From contig JAUPKF010000006.1 of assembly GCA_030837625.1 (NCBI GenBank), positions 1 through 45,787 of the forward strand: DNA of 45,787 nucleotides, read 5' to 3'. Both the position numbers and the translations under genes were made by a program. Each line of letters opens with the position of its first letter. Position 1 is the first letter of the stretch. The notes beneath the pieces were generated by a model that saw nothing but the letters and a program-made list of their open reading frames with translations, was not told the DNA's origin and did no database searches. Of this stretch, positions 33,108 through 41,743 are shown piece after piece. This DNA is from Patescibacteria group bacterium (GTDB taxonomy: Bacteria; Patescibacteriota; Minisyncoccia; Moranbacterales; UBA2206).

Positions 33108-34177
33108 GTTATACCAGCTTCCGGATGTTCGAAAGCTTTTATTTCTCTCAAATTGGCATCGGAAAACCATTTTTCAATCTGTTCACGATAATAGTAGTTA
33201 CTTTTCGGGGTGGCTAGAACGTCAAAAGCGTCGTTGAGTTTCATATTAAACGGAAAGTTGGCGTAATAGGCAAAAGGCATTTTTTTGGCCAGTTTTTCGG
33301 CGCCGATAAAATTGCAAAAATGGGTGGAATAATTCAAAAGATGGACGATTCCGCCAGGGATATAGCATAGTTTATAGAGTAGCGGCTGGGGGATTCCCTT
33401 GAAAACGGATCGCAACGGCTCATAAAAATATAACGCGCGCTTGTTGTTTCTTCGGTTATACACCCAAATCAGCATCTTTCCTTCAGGCTTCAAAACTTTG
33501 GATAGGAGGGAAAAACCTTCCTGGGGACGCGGCAAATGGTGCAAAACGCCGATTGAATAGGCGATGTCGAACTGGTTTTTGAAAGGCATCGAATAAATGT
33601 CAGCCTGAACAATACAGATATTTTCCAAATTTTTTGTTAGTTTGTACGCTAATTCGACGGATTCGCCGAGATCCGTGCCAAAAGAAATTTTCGTACCGCA
33701 AAGCGCGGCTTGCTTGGTGAAGCGTCCGGAACCACAGCCGATATCCAATGTCATTCTTCCTTTTAAATCTTCTTCCTTTATAAAGGGACTCAAAAAATGC
33801 AAGAAATTATTTTTCTCAAAATCATTTTCCTTGTAAATATTGTTCCATTCATAGGCGAAGCTTTCGGCGGTTTTCTTCTGATGATCCAAAAATTTATTCA
33901 GATTTTGAATTTTGTCGATTTCTCCTTTCCAATCCTTGGAAACCTTTTCCGACATTTTTTCCTTAAATTTTTTATAGAATTCATAATGCGATTGCAATAA
34001 ATTTGTTTTCAATTCTTTGACCAAAATTCGGGGAATCCCGTTTATTATCGGATACCAGCTTTCGTCATTAAAAATAATTCCAGAAGAGATATGTCCGCTT
34101 GATTCTTCAAAAATATTAACTTCAAATTTTTTAGAGCTGATTGGGTCAATTAGGTAGTTTATAAACTTTTGCCGCAT
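33089..34177 (-). CDS. SAM-dependent methyltransferase with Trm112-like N-terminal domain
   Basis: A 362-residue protein. Residues 1-55 (LIDPISSKKF to WYPIINGIPRIL) resemble a Trm112/YcaR-type small domain without its cysteines. A linker follows, then a class I methyltransferase core with LDIGCGSGRFT (144-154), GTDLGESVE, FDIAYSIGVLHHLPRP and GKMLIWVYNR. The YcaR-methyltransferase combination is frequent in polysaccharide clusters. The C-terminal 110 residues contain a weakly hydrophobic, aromatic region. Its stop overlaps the downstream GT4 gene by 19 nt. A 98-nt gap with a hairpin repeat separates it from asnB upstream. Acceptor unknown. Confidence 0.85.
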   Translation of the reverse strand: MRQKFINYLIDPISSKKFEVNIFEESSGHISSGIIFNDESWYPIINGIPRILVKELKTNLLQSHYEFYKKFKEKMSEKVSKDWKGEIDKIQNLNKFLDHQKKTAESFAYEWNNIYKENDFEKNNFLHFLSPFIKEEDLKGRMTLDIGCGSGRFTKQAALCGTKISFGTDLGESVELAYKLTKNLENICIVQADIYSMPFKNQFDIAYSIGVLHHLPRPQEGFSLLSKVLKPEGKMLIWVYNRRNNKRALYFYEPLRSVFKGIPQPLLYKLCYIPGGIVHLLNYSTHFCNFIGAEKLAKKMPFAYYANFPFNMKLNDAFDVLATPKSNYYYREQIEKWFSDANLREIKAFEHPEAGITCVGEK

Positions 34178-34246
34178 TTGTTTTGTATAAAATTAAATTT
34201 ATAATTATGCTGGTAACTTATCTTGCTAAATAAAGTTTTAGACTAG

Positions 34247-34266
34247 ATTCCCGCCTACGCTGGAAT
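34247..34266. repeat. Imperfect hairpin repeat, ATTCC-n10-GGAAT type
   Basis: A 20-nt inverted repeat with arms ATTCC/GGAAT plus an inner GC/GC pair around a CTAC loop. It lies in the gap between asnB and the methyltransferase and is followed by GACA. Elements of the general form ATTCCCGCC..GGAATGACA are scattered in many bacterial genomes, and the Neisseria dRS3 repeat has the same arms. Only one copy was noticed in this window. Confidence 0.5.
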
Positions 34267-34275
34267 GACATCATA

Positions 34276-36165
34276 CTAATCGAAGTATTCCCGAAACCAA
34301 AGCTCCAGCGTCAGGAGCGCCCAAATATGGCGGGAATGGTCAACGTTTGTGTTGTTATGCCTGTCTAATATTTCTTTGGTTTTTTCTTTCTTGAATATGC
34401 CCCTGTTTGTAGTTCTATCTGAAAGGAGTATGTCATAAGCGTATTTCTTTAAATCATTTTTGAACCAATTTGAGATTGGCACGACAAAGCCTCTTTTTTT
34501 TCGGTAGAGTATTTTATTTGGAACGAAGTCTTGGAGAGTTTTTTTTAAAATATATTTTTTGTTATTAAGCCCCTTAAGCTTCAAATCAAACGGAATTTTT
34601 GCCGCCAATTCCATAAACTCATGGTCTAAAAAGGGAGAACGACTCTCAAGAGCCACAGTCATGCTGGCGATGTCGACTTTGACCAGCAGGTCGTCAGGAA
34701 GAAACGAATTTAAGTCTACAAACAAGGGCTGCTCGACTCTTTTTACTTTTCCGGCTTCTCTGAACTTATTTATTATAATATCATAAGTGTTTTCTTGCCA
34801 AACCTTTTTTCTGAACCCAGGAGTGTAAATTTCACTTTTCATCTCATTGGAAAAATAGCAGATATAATTCAAATATCTTTTGGCGTAATTGTCTGAAATG
34901 AAAACCGCAAATCTAAAAACTCGGTCAAAGAAAGTGTTTTTGAAAATACCGGCCGATAGTCTGGCAAGAGGCAGGATGATAATTTTATGGATAAATAATA
35001 ATTTCTCGTAAAAAAGGGAAAATTTGTGAACGCTGTACCAAGGGTATCCCGCGAAATTCTCGTCCCCGCCGTCGCCGTTCAATGCTACTGTAACGAAATC
35101 CCGCGTCATTTTGGAAACATAGTAAGTCGGAAGGGCGCTGGAATCGGCGTATGGTTCTTCATATTGCCGGACTAGCATCGGCAAGACTTCGATCGCGTCG
35201 GGTTTGACAATGAACTCAGTATGATCGGTTTTGAATTTTTTGGCAATCATCCGGGCGTAGGGCAGTTCGTTGAATTTTGCTTCTTCAAATCCGATGGAAA
35301 AAGTTTTGACCGGCTTGTCGGACAGCTTGCTCATCAGCCCGACAATGGCGCTGGAGTCGATGCCGCCGGAGAGAAACGCGCCCAGTGGCACATCGGCGAT
35401 CATTCGCAATTTCACCGATTCTCCCAGCTTCGCCATTATTCTTTTTTTCCACTCATCTTCGCTCAAGTTTAATTTTTTGGAATAATCCAGCTTCCAGTAT
35501 CTTTCCTTTTCGATTTTTTTGGTTTTCAAATCTATGAAAAGATAATGCGCCGGTTCCAGTTTCTTGATATCTTTGAATCCGGTCAGGGGCGCGGGGACAT
35601 ACTGCAGGGTCAAATAATGATGAATAGCGATATAGTCCGGTTCTTTCTCATACTCCTTTTGCGTAAGAATAGCTTTCAGTTCCGAGGCGAACATAAAAAC
35701 GTTTTCATCCAGATAATATTTAAACGGTTTTTTTCCCACACGGTCGCGGACGCAAAAAATCGTTTTTTCTTTTTCGTCGTATATGGCAAAAGCAAACATG
35801 CCGCGCAGGTGCTCCAGGCATTTTTTGCCGAATTTGTCATAGAGCGCCATAATCACTTCCGTGTCGGATTTTGATTTGAAAGCGTAACCCTCTTTTTCCA
35901 GCATATCCCGTTTTTCTTGAAAGTTATAAACCTCGCCATTAAAAACGATCCAGTACCGGTCAAGGTATGACATCGGCTGATGGCCGAGAGGGGAGAGATC
36001 GATAATCGAAAGTCGGCGATGTCCCAACCCGACTTTTTGGTCGGGGGAAATATATGCTCCGCCGTCATCCGGTCCGCGGTGCAGGATTTTTTCGTTCATC
36101 GTCAAAATATCGTTTTCAGAAACGGTTTGGTCGTTGAAATATATTTTACCGGTGATTCCACACAT
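34276..36165 (-). CDS. asnB: Asparagine synthetase-type amidotransferase (glutamine-hydrolysing)
   Basis: A 629-residue full-length class II amidotransferase. It has the N-terminal nucleophile Cys2 (MCGITGKI), LHRGPDDGG (29-37) and FNGEVYNF (75-82) in the glutaminase domain, and the PP-loop FLSGGIDSS (264-272) in the synthetase domain. The family makes asparagine from aspartate, ATP and glutamine. Homologues inside O-antigen and capsule clusters amidate sugar carboxylates instead. Its position among glycosyltransferases, in a locus that also has UDP-glucose dehydrogenase, makes a uronic-acid amidase role plausible. The gene overlaps the upstream membrane protein by 20 nt. It is complete, unlike the PP-loop protein at 14221. 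Confidence 0.93.
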   Translation of the reverse strand: MCGITGKIYFNDQTVSENDILTMNEKILHRGPDDGGAYISPDQKVGLGHRRLSIIDLSPLGHQPMSYLDRYWIVFNGEVYNFQEKRDMLEKEGYAFKSKSDTEVIMALYDKFGKKCLEHLRGMFAFAIYDEKEKTIFCVRDRVGKKPFKYYLDENVFMFASELKAILTQKEYEKEPDYIAIHHYLTLQYVPAPLTGFKDIKKLEPAHYLFIDLKTKKIEKERYWKLDYSKKLNLSEDEWKKRIMAKLGESVKLRMIADVPLGAFLSGGIDSSAIVGLMSKLSDKPVKTFSIGFEEAKFNELPYARMIAKKFKTDHTEFIVKPDAIEVLPMLVRQYEEPYADSSALPTYYVSKMTRDFVTVALNGDGGDENFAGYPWYSVHKFSLFYEKLLFIHKIIILPLARLSAGIFKNTFFDRVFRFAVFISDNYAKRYLNYICYFSNEMKSEIYTPGFRKKVWQENTYDIIINKFREAGKVKRVEQPLFVDLNSFLPDDLLVKVDIASMTVALESRSPFLDHEFMELAAKIPFDLKLKGLNNKKYILKKTLQDFVPNKILYRKKRGFVVPISNWFKNDLKKYAYDILLSDRTTNRGIFKKEKTKEILDRHNNTNVDHSRHIWALLTLELWFREYFD

Positions 36166-37477
36166 AATCTTCTAAAAATTTAGCGGGATTGAACTCTATG
36201 TTTTGATTGACCCCGTAGGAATATATAATGTTAATAACTATAAAAATAACCATACCAGAATATAGGAATGTATTGAAGGCGATTTTGATCTTCCTGTTTT
36301 CCTTGAGGTATTCTTCGGATAGTTGGAAAGCGAACCATACTCCATAACCATATAAAAGAAAAGTTATTGGCCAAATGAAAGGGAGCGCCCTATCAGCGTG
36401 TTGATTTAGGGATGATGCTAACGTGAAAACTAGAGCGGCAAAGTACATAGAAAGAATTTTATACTGCTTATAATGAAATAGGATCAAGATAACACCCGCG
36501 AAGATCATTATGAAGAAAGGATTATATTCAAAAAAAATATAGTCAAAGTATCTTTCTTTGATCTTATTAAAACCAGGAAAGAGGTGTCTAGCTGAATATC
36601 TCCTTTCACTTTTGGATTGTGATGAAGAATTCTCTGATGGCGCAGGCGATATATTTTTTTCTAATGATTGGATGCCTGAGTTGACAATATTAGATTTTAG
36701 AACAAATGTTTCTGGTCCATAGGGGTTGCCGCCTAAATAATATGAAGTTGGGATGTAAAATATTAACAGGATTAATATTGAGAATACAATTTTTTTTAAC
36801 ATAACTACATGGATATTTTTCGTTGAAAAAGAATAAAAAAAATAAAATATTACTATGGTTGACATCAAATAAACAAAAATCGTGTGAAAATAAAATCCGA
36901 CGGGCATCAATATTGCAAGTATCATTTTCCAGTGTTTATAATCGCCGAGTATTATGGCGTAAGCGATAAATGCTATTAAAGAAGCAAAAAAGTCAGGTGC
37001 TACCCACCAGAATCCATGAGAACCGCCCCCATTGTATAATGTGAGAAAAAAAAGCAGGAAGGCAATTAATCTTTTGTCTGTTTCTATATTTTTTAAAAAA
37101 AATATTAGAGCTGGTAATAACATCAAAATTCCAATATAAAAACTCAGATGGAATACATTTGAAGAGTTCATATTTAGTAAGTGCCCAATTGCGCCAAATA
37201 ATACTCGATAAGACAGGAGTGCAAATCCGTAATAAGTCTTAAAAGACTGCAGAAATTGATCGCAAAAAACAATATAGGAGCACCTGTTTACGGAATCAAT
37301 GTGTCCTATGTATATAAGTGACTCTTCTGATCTTGAAAATTCATTATTAAAAAATACGGAAACTAAAAAAAACTTCCATCCAATAAAAATGGATGAAACT
37401 AATATTATTAATTTGTTGTCTCTAATAAGGGCTGAAGCTTTTTTGGTCATTCCGGCCGTGAAACTAGTATTTTGCAT
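36146..37477 (-). CDS. Polytopic membrane protein, possible polymerase or GT-C-type transferase
   Basis: A 443-residue protein with about ten hydrophobic segments and a larger outer loop at about residues 255-310 that is Ser/Pro-rich and charged. An acidic loop after the first helix (RSEESLIYIGHIDS) could correspond to the first outer loop of GT-C enzymes. An EpsG/Wzy-like polymerase is an equal possibility. I recognise no diagnostic motif. The DNA looks more AT-rich than the flanking asnB and GT4 genes, as is common for Wzy-like genes. It overlaps asnB by 20 nt and lies 11 nt downstream of the GT4 gene. Confidence 0.55.
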   Translation of the reverse strand: MQNTSFTAGMTKKASALIRDNKLIILVSSIFIGWKFFLVSVFFNNEFSRSEESLIYIGHIDSVNRCSYIVFCDQFLQSFKTYYGFALLSYRVLFGAIGHLLNMNSSNVFHLSFYIGILMLLPALIFFLKNIETDKRLIAFLLFFLTLYNGGGSHGFWWVAPDFFASLIAFIAYAIILGDYKHWKMILAILMPVGFYFHTIFVYLMSTIVIFYFFYSFSTKNIHVVMLKKIVFSILILLIFYIPTSYYLGGNPYGPETFVLKSNIVNSGIQSLEKNISPAPSENSSSQSKSERRYSARHLFPGFNKIKERYFDYIFFEYNPFFIMIFAGVILILFHYKQYKILSMYFAALVFTLASSLNQHADRALPFIWPITFLLYGYGVWFAFQLSEEYLKENRKIKIAFNTFLYSGMVIFIVINIIYSYGVNQNIEFNPAKFLEDYVWNHR

Positions 37478-37488
37478 GTATTATTTCC

Positions 37489-38640
37489 TTATATTCTTTC
37501 ATCAGAGAATATTCTTAGATATTTCCTAGTTGATTCATTCCAGCTAAATCGATCTTTTACTTCGCTGTAAACGTTGTCTCCTAGGCTTTTTCTCAATGTC
37601 ACATTGTTTATCAGAATTTCTAATTTATTTTTTAGCATTATTGTGTTTCTTGACTTAACCAGGAAACCGCTTTTATTATCAGTAATAATCTCCGGCGTTC
37701 CGCCGATGTTAGTGGCTATAATAGCATTATGACACAGCGCCGCTTCAATGACAGTCGTGGGAAGTCCTTCGGTATAGCTAGGATTAACGAAGATGTCCGT
37801 GATTTTTAGTATTTTGATGTAATCTTCAAAATTTTTATATCCAAAAAAAACAATTTTATTTTCGATTTTATTCTTTTTCGCCAGCGCTTCCAGTTTTATT
37901 TTTTCTGGTCCGTCTCCGATAATGAAGCAAACATAATTTTTATTTTCAACTTGGGATAGCGCTGAAACCAAATCGGCCACGCCTTTGCCGTCGAACAATC
38001 TTCCCAAAAAAGTTATTATTGTTTTCTCGGGATATTTGTTTTTTAATTCAAAATCAGGCGCGATAGCTGAAATTCTCTCCGACTCTACCCCGCGATAAAT
38101 TACTTCGCAAGATATTCCCCCTGCCAATTTTTGGCAAAATCGCGCCGAAGCTTTGGAATTGGCGATAACCCTATCTGCCGTCTTTAAAATAAGTTTTCCA
38201 AAAGTGTGGTCATAAATCCTGGCGACCGAAACAGAAAACCATCCTCCGGTCTTGACAAAATCAGATCCGTGTTCGATATGAATCCATTTTACCTTCTCTA
38301 TTTTAGCATAAATAAGCGCCAGGAGAGAAGTGTTGAAAAAACGTGTGCGGGAAATGATAATGTCGAATTCTTGTCCAAATAGATTTGAAAATAATTTCCA
38401 GAATCTCCGTGACCAAAACTTAGGCAGGGGATAATTCGGAATAATTTCAAAAGCCGGAAAGCGGATTATGTTCACTTGCTCGTATTTTATCTCCCGCTCT
38501 AGAGAGTCTTCTGGCAATCTCGGCGTAAAAACAGTTATGCTCGTGCCCTTTCGGGACAGATATTTATTGAATTCATCTGCGTGCGATTCCAAGCCGCCGA
38601 TGTGAGGAGGGTAATATGGACAAAAGATCAAAAGTTTCAT
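37489..38640 (-). CDS. GT4-family glycosyltransferase, first gene of the minus-strand operon
   Basis: A 383-residue GT-B enzyme. The N-terminus LLIFCPYYPPHIGGLESHADEF is the classic PimA/WaaG-type acceptor loop. ITFLGRLFDGKGVADL opens the donor domain, VFFGYKNFEDYIKILK follows, and NPSYTEGLPTTVIEAALCHN carries the E-x7-E motif. The ATG at 38640 gives this family N-terminus. An upstream ATG at 38703 would lie upstream of the likely -10 box at 38685-38690 and is rejected. Transcription probably starts from the divergent promoter region shared with the gene at 38834. Confidence 0.92.
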   Translation of the reverse strand: MKLLIFCPYYPPHIGGLESHADEFNKYLSRKGTSITVFTPRLPEDSLEREIKYEQVNIIRFPAFEIIPNYPLPKFWSRRFWKLFSNLFGQEFDIIISRTRFFNTSLLALIYAKIEKVKWIHIEHGSDFVKTGGWFSVSVARIYDHTFGKLILKTADRVIANSKASARFCQKLAGGISCEVIYRGVESERISAIAPDFELKNKYPEKTIITFLGRLFDGKGVADLVSALSQVENKNYVCFIIGDGPEKIKLEALAKKNKIENKIVFFGYKNFEDYIKILKITDIFVNPSYTEGLPTTVIEAALCHNAIIATNIGGTPEIITDNKSGFLVKSRNTIMLKNKLEILINNVTLRKSLGDNVYSEVKDRFSWNESTRKYLRIFSDERI

Positions 38641-38684
38641 TGTTGGTCTGAACTTTTTATTTAATTTAGTGCTTCCTTTTGCAT

Positions 38685-38690
38685 ATATTA
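38685..38690 (-). promoter_or_regulatory. Probable -10 box (TAATAT) for the minus-strand GT4 operon
   Basis: On the minus strand the context is TTTTTTGTGATAATAT. The same arrangement, TTTTTGTGCTACAAT, lies at the matching place in front of the GT2 gene at 42838. The -35 box is poor. The spacing gives a leader of about 38 nt to the ATG at 38640. Confidence 0.45.
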
Positions 38691-38727
38691 TCACAAAAAA
38701 CAACCTCTAGGAAATAGCGCGCGAGGG

Positions 38728-38756
38728 TTGATGTTTTTTTGGATATGCAGTATCAT
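38728..38756 (+). promoter_or_regulatory. Sigma-70-type promoter for the membrane protein/lipase pair
   Basis: TTGATG (-35, 38728-38733), a 17-nt spacer and TATCAT (-10, 38751-38756). The surrounding 41 nt (38726-38766) match the promoter at 42885 in 36 positions, including the spacer and GCGTAA downstream. The -10 is 78 nt before the start codon at 38834. A possible hairpin in the leader (CTTC..CCG / CGG..GAAG, about 38788-38824) ends at the ribosome site GGGGAAG. Confidence 0.72.
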
Positions 38757-38833
38757 TAAGGCGTAATAAAAAATTAAAACAAAAACCCTTCTTCCGCAAA
38801 GTTTTTTTACGGGAGCTGGGGAAGCAAAAACGT

Positions 38834-39139
38834 ATGTGTGATTATTTAGCTTGTCCTAGCGATTTATCAGTTGCCATATTCTTTTTTATGCTGTTTGGCA
38901 TTGCTTCTTTAATGATTTATTGGAAAAATAGAAGGGTGCTTGTCAGTCTCTTTGTTTTTTCTTTTTTGTCAAATATTGTTTTATATGAAATTATTGATTA
39001 TAGATTTTCCGTTATTTATGGAGGAGCATGGATATTTAAATTTACTCGATTCATTTGGCCGTGGCTTAACCTAGTTCTACTCATTTTACTAATAACAAAC
39101 TTCATCAAAAACAAATATGCCAAAGCAAAAAACCAATAA
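38834..39139 (+). CDS. Small membrane protein, unknown
   Basis: A 101-residue protein with three predicted hydrophobic segments (about 10-28, 35-52 and 72-92) separated by short charged loops, and a basic C-terminus. I do not recognise a family. GGGGAAG lies 9 nt before the ATG. It is driven by the promoter at 38728 and its 3' end overlaps the secreted lipase-like gene by 23 nt, so the two are probably translationally coupled. It may be a membrane partner or chaperone of that protein, which is inference from coupling alone. Confidence 0.65.
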   Translation: MCDYLACPSDLSVAIFFFMLFGIASLMIYWKNRRVLVSLFVFSFLSNIVLYEIIDYRFSVIYGGAWIFKFTRFIWPWLNLVLLILLITNFIKNKYAKAKNQ

Positions 39140-41648
39140 GATTTTTGCGATTGCTCTTGTTTCCGTTTTTGCGTTCTCTTTACATTTTTATCCCGTCCAA
39201 GCCGATGACGATTACCCCACGGAAAACGAAGAAGGAGAAGATTATCTTGATATATACGTCGATACCGTTTGGCGGAAAAACGACCCGCCAATCGAAAAAA
39301 GAGTGACTGTCTATCCTGGCGCCACCCTGACTATCGAAAAAGGAGCGGAAGTCAAATTTGGAAAAATAAACGAAATGGGAGACGACGCCTATCTTTCCAT
39401 TTGGGGAGGGCGCTTGGTAGCCGAAGGGACCCAAGATGAACCGATAAAAATAACCTCAGCTTCCGATTCCGACTATTATCTTCTCGAATTCAGGCGCGAA
39501 AGTTGGGACGGCATTCCAGAAGCCCAACCTTCCTTTTTGCGTTACGTGGAAATGTCAAACGCGGGATATGAAAACGAGCCTCCTTGCGAGGATTGCAACG
39601 CTTTTTGGAAAAAAATAATTCCCGCGGCTTATGCCGACATTATTGACGAAGGAATACCGGCAGTATATTTCGAAGGCGGAAGAGCTCATATGGAAAATTG
39701 CACTTTCCGCGATAACGAATACGCCGACATTGGAATGGACTATTGGGAAAACCCGGACAACCCAAGGAACGATTATCTGAAAATAGTCAATTCTAATTTT
39801 GAAAAAAACGGAGAAGCGTTGGCGGTCAAAACGGACATACGCTGCCAATTTTCCGGAGAAACCTGCCAGAAAAGACTTTTTCTCAAAAACAATTGGTACG
39901 GCGATCCAAATGGACCGTCTGATACCGATGGCAAGAAAATCGAAGGCGTGCATTATCTCGACGGCTGGAAGGGAAATGATTTGATCGCCGATCCGGTGAT
40001 CGTTATTCCGGGGATTATGGGGTCAATCAAAGTAAGCGATGAATTGGTTTTTGATCCGATTTATCAAACTTACTCTAATTTGGTCGCTTCTTTTGCAGAA
40101 AACGGATACGAAGAAGGTAAAAACTTTTTCAAATTTCCTTATGAATGGAGAAACAACAATGAGACTACGGCAATGCATTTGCAATCGCTAGTCGAAGGCG
40201 TAGTAAATAGTACAGGCGTTTCCAAAGTCGATATAGTAGCTCATTCAATGGGAGGACTTGTTGCTCGCACGTATATCGAAGAAATCGCGGGAACTCAATA
40301 CAGGGATAAAATCGATCAGCTGATAACGCTCGGGACGCCGCATAAAGGATCGCCAAAAGCCTATTTAAAATGGGAAGCGGGAGAAGGATTTGAAGATGTG
40401 TTTGATAAAATTGGTAAAGAAATGTTTAAAGTAGAAGCTCACCATGCCGGATATTCCGATTTGGGGAAATATATCCGGGAAAAAGTTACTTCCGTGGGTG
40501 AACTATTGCCGGACTATAACTACTTGTATGATATTTCTAAAAATGAAATGCGGGAATATTTCGAGAACTATCCGAGAAACATGTTCTTGGAAGACCTAAA
40601 CAATGAGTTTGGGATTGAAAAGCTGGAAAGTGTCAACTTTATCAACATCGTGGGAAATATCGAAGATGAAGAAAACACTGTCTCCAAATTCAGAGTTGTC
40701 GATTCGGACAAGTGGGAGCATGGGATGCCAGAGAACTACTATGATGATAGTACTGATCAGGGAATTGAATATGGAGCAGGAGACAAAACAGTACCATTCT
40801 TTAGTGCTTCTGGAATTTCCGCCGACGAAGAAATCGAAATCAACTCTACTCACAGTGATCTTCCCACTCAAGCCCAGTGCAAAGTGATTACCGAACTTAC
40901 CGGAACTCCCGAAAACGAATGCGACTACGTGAGCACTTTTGAAAGAATCGTTGATATTTTGACTTTCGGCGTCTTCTCTCCCGTCGACATCCAAGTTATC
41001 GAAACGAAAACCGGAAAATGGGCGGGCAAGAACATCAAAGGTCTCAATCCAAATGACCAAATCGAAGGCGCGTACTATACCGGCTTTGAGACGGAAAATG
41101 AATTCCTGACCGTTCCCAATCCGGAGAACGGGGAATATCAAATTGTTACGGAAGGAACGGGCGAAGGAGAATATCGTATTGAAGCCGCCAAGATAACGGA
41201 AGGCGCAAGCGGAAAGACTACCGAGTCGACAGTCGAGATAACCGGCGAAGCTCAAACGAACCAAACGGAAGAACTCACAATCGAAGTTCAAGAGGATAAA
41301 ATAATTCTCGAAGAAGAAGAAACGCCGGTTGACATCAATTCCATTATTCAAAATGTCCAAAGTTATTTCCAGTCCAAAATGATAACCAAAACCGAAAAGC
41401 AGTTCCTGGACATCCACCTTAAAAACATTCAAAACTCTTTCAAAGTCTTGGAAAAACTGAAGGAAAACAAGAAAATGAGTCCGCAAGCCAAGAGAATTGT
41501 GGTCAGAATTTTGGAACGGGGGATAAACTTTCAGATAGAATATCTGATACAGCGCCTGGAAAACCAAAAAGCGCCGCTCAAAAAACTCAACGAGAAAGTC
41601 AGAGCGGAGCTAGTTGATGATTTGAAGAAGATAAAATTGAAGGGATAG
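39117..41648 (+). CDS. Secreted protein: beta-helix-like N-terminal region plus LCAT/PGAP1-type alpha/beta hydrolase
   Basis: An 843-residue exported protein. Residues 1-29 form a signal peptide (basic start, hydrophobic core, AlaAsp at the end), with an acidic linker after it. Residues about 45-290 look like a right-handed beta-helix (VYPGATLTIEKGAEVKFG, PIKITSA, AVYFEGGRAHMENCTF). From about 292 a lipase-type alpha/beta hydrolase follows: VIPGIMGS (296-303), the nucleophile Ser377 in AHSMGG, LGTPHKGSP (405-413), and probable Asp556 (GAGDKTVP) and His579 (NSTHSDLP). The last 150 residues are Lys/Glu-rich and probably helical. It likely cleaves or forms an ester on lipids or acylated glycans outside the cell. 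A terminator follows at 41689. Confidence 0.83.
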   Translation: MPKQKTNKIFAIALVSVFAFSLHFYPVQADDDYPTENEEGEDYLDIYVDTVWRKNDPPIEKRVTVYPGATLTIEKGAEVKFGKINEMGDDAYLSIWGGRLVAEGTQDEPIKITSASDSDYYLLEFRRESWDGIPEAQPSFLRYVEMSNAGYENEPPCEDCNAFWKKIIPAAYADIIDEGIPAVYFEGGRAHMENCTFRDNEYADIGMDYWENPDNPRNDYLKIVNSNFEKNGEALAVKTDIRCQFSGETCQKRLFLKNNWYGDPNGPSDTDGKKIEGVHYLDGWKGNDLIADPVIVIPGIMGSIKVSDELVFDPIYQTYSNLVASFAENGYEEGKNFFKFPYEWRNNNETTAMHLQSLVEGVVNSTGVSKVDIVAHSMGGLVARTYIEEIAGTQYRDKIDQLITLGTPHKGSPKAYLKWEAGEGFEDVFDKIGKEMFKVEAHHAGYSDLGKYIREKVTSVGELLPDYNYLYDISKNEMREYFENYPRNMFLEDLNNEFGIEKLESVNFINIVGNIEDEENTVSKFRVVDSDKWEHGMPENYYDDSTDQGIEYGAGDKTVPFFSASGISADEEIEINSTHSDLPTQAQCKVITELTGTPENECDYVSTFERIVDILTFGVFSPVDIQVIETKTGKWAGKNIKGLNPNDQIEGAYYTGFETENEFLTVPNPENGEYQIVTEGTGEGEYRIEAAKITEGASGKTTESTVEITGEAQTNQTEELTIEVQEDKIILEEEETPVDINSIIQNVQSYFQSKMITKTEKQFLDIHLKNIQNSFKVLEKLKENKKMSPQAKRIVVRILERGINFQIEYLIQRLENQKAPLKKLNEKVRAELVDDLKKIKLKG

Positions 41649-41688
41649 CCGAACGTGAACAGTTCGCAATTCAGCCTTCAAACGATGA

Positions 41689-41711
41689 GGAGCCGGTTAC
41701 GAACCGGCTCC
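41689..41711. terminator. Bidirectional terminator hairpin between convergent genes
   Basis: A perfect 10-bp stem GGAGCCGGTT/AACCGGCTCC with loop ACG, followed by CGTTTATAA. It sits between the lipase-like gene ending at 41648 and the convergent DUF2304 gene ending at 41744. The T-run is weak. A smaller CGAAC/GTTCG inverted repeat lies just upstream at about 41650-41667. Confidence 0.7.
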
Positions 41712-41743
41712 CGTTTATAATCTAAGAACTTAGCCATCGGAGG

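Noticed and set aside
40596-41567. Long open frame of 323 codons on the minus strand
   Set aside because: Antisense to the lipase-like gene, Phe-rich and without any recognisable domain. It is a by-product of codon usage in the real gene.
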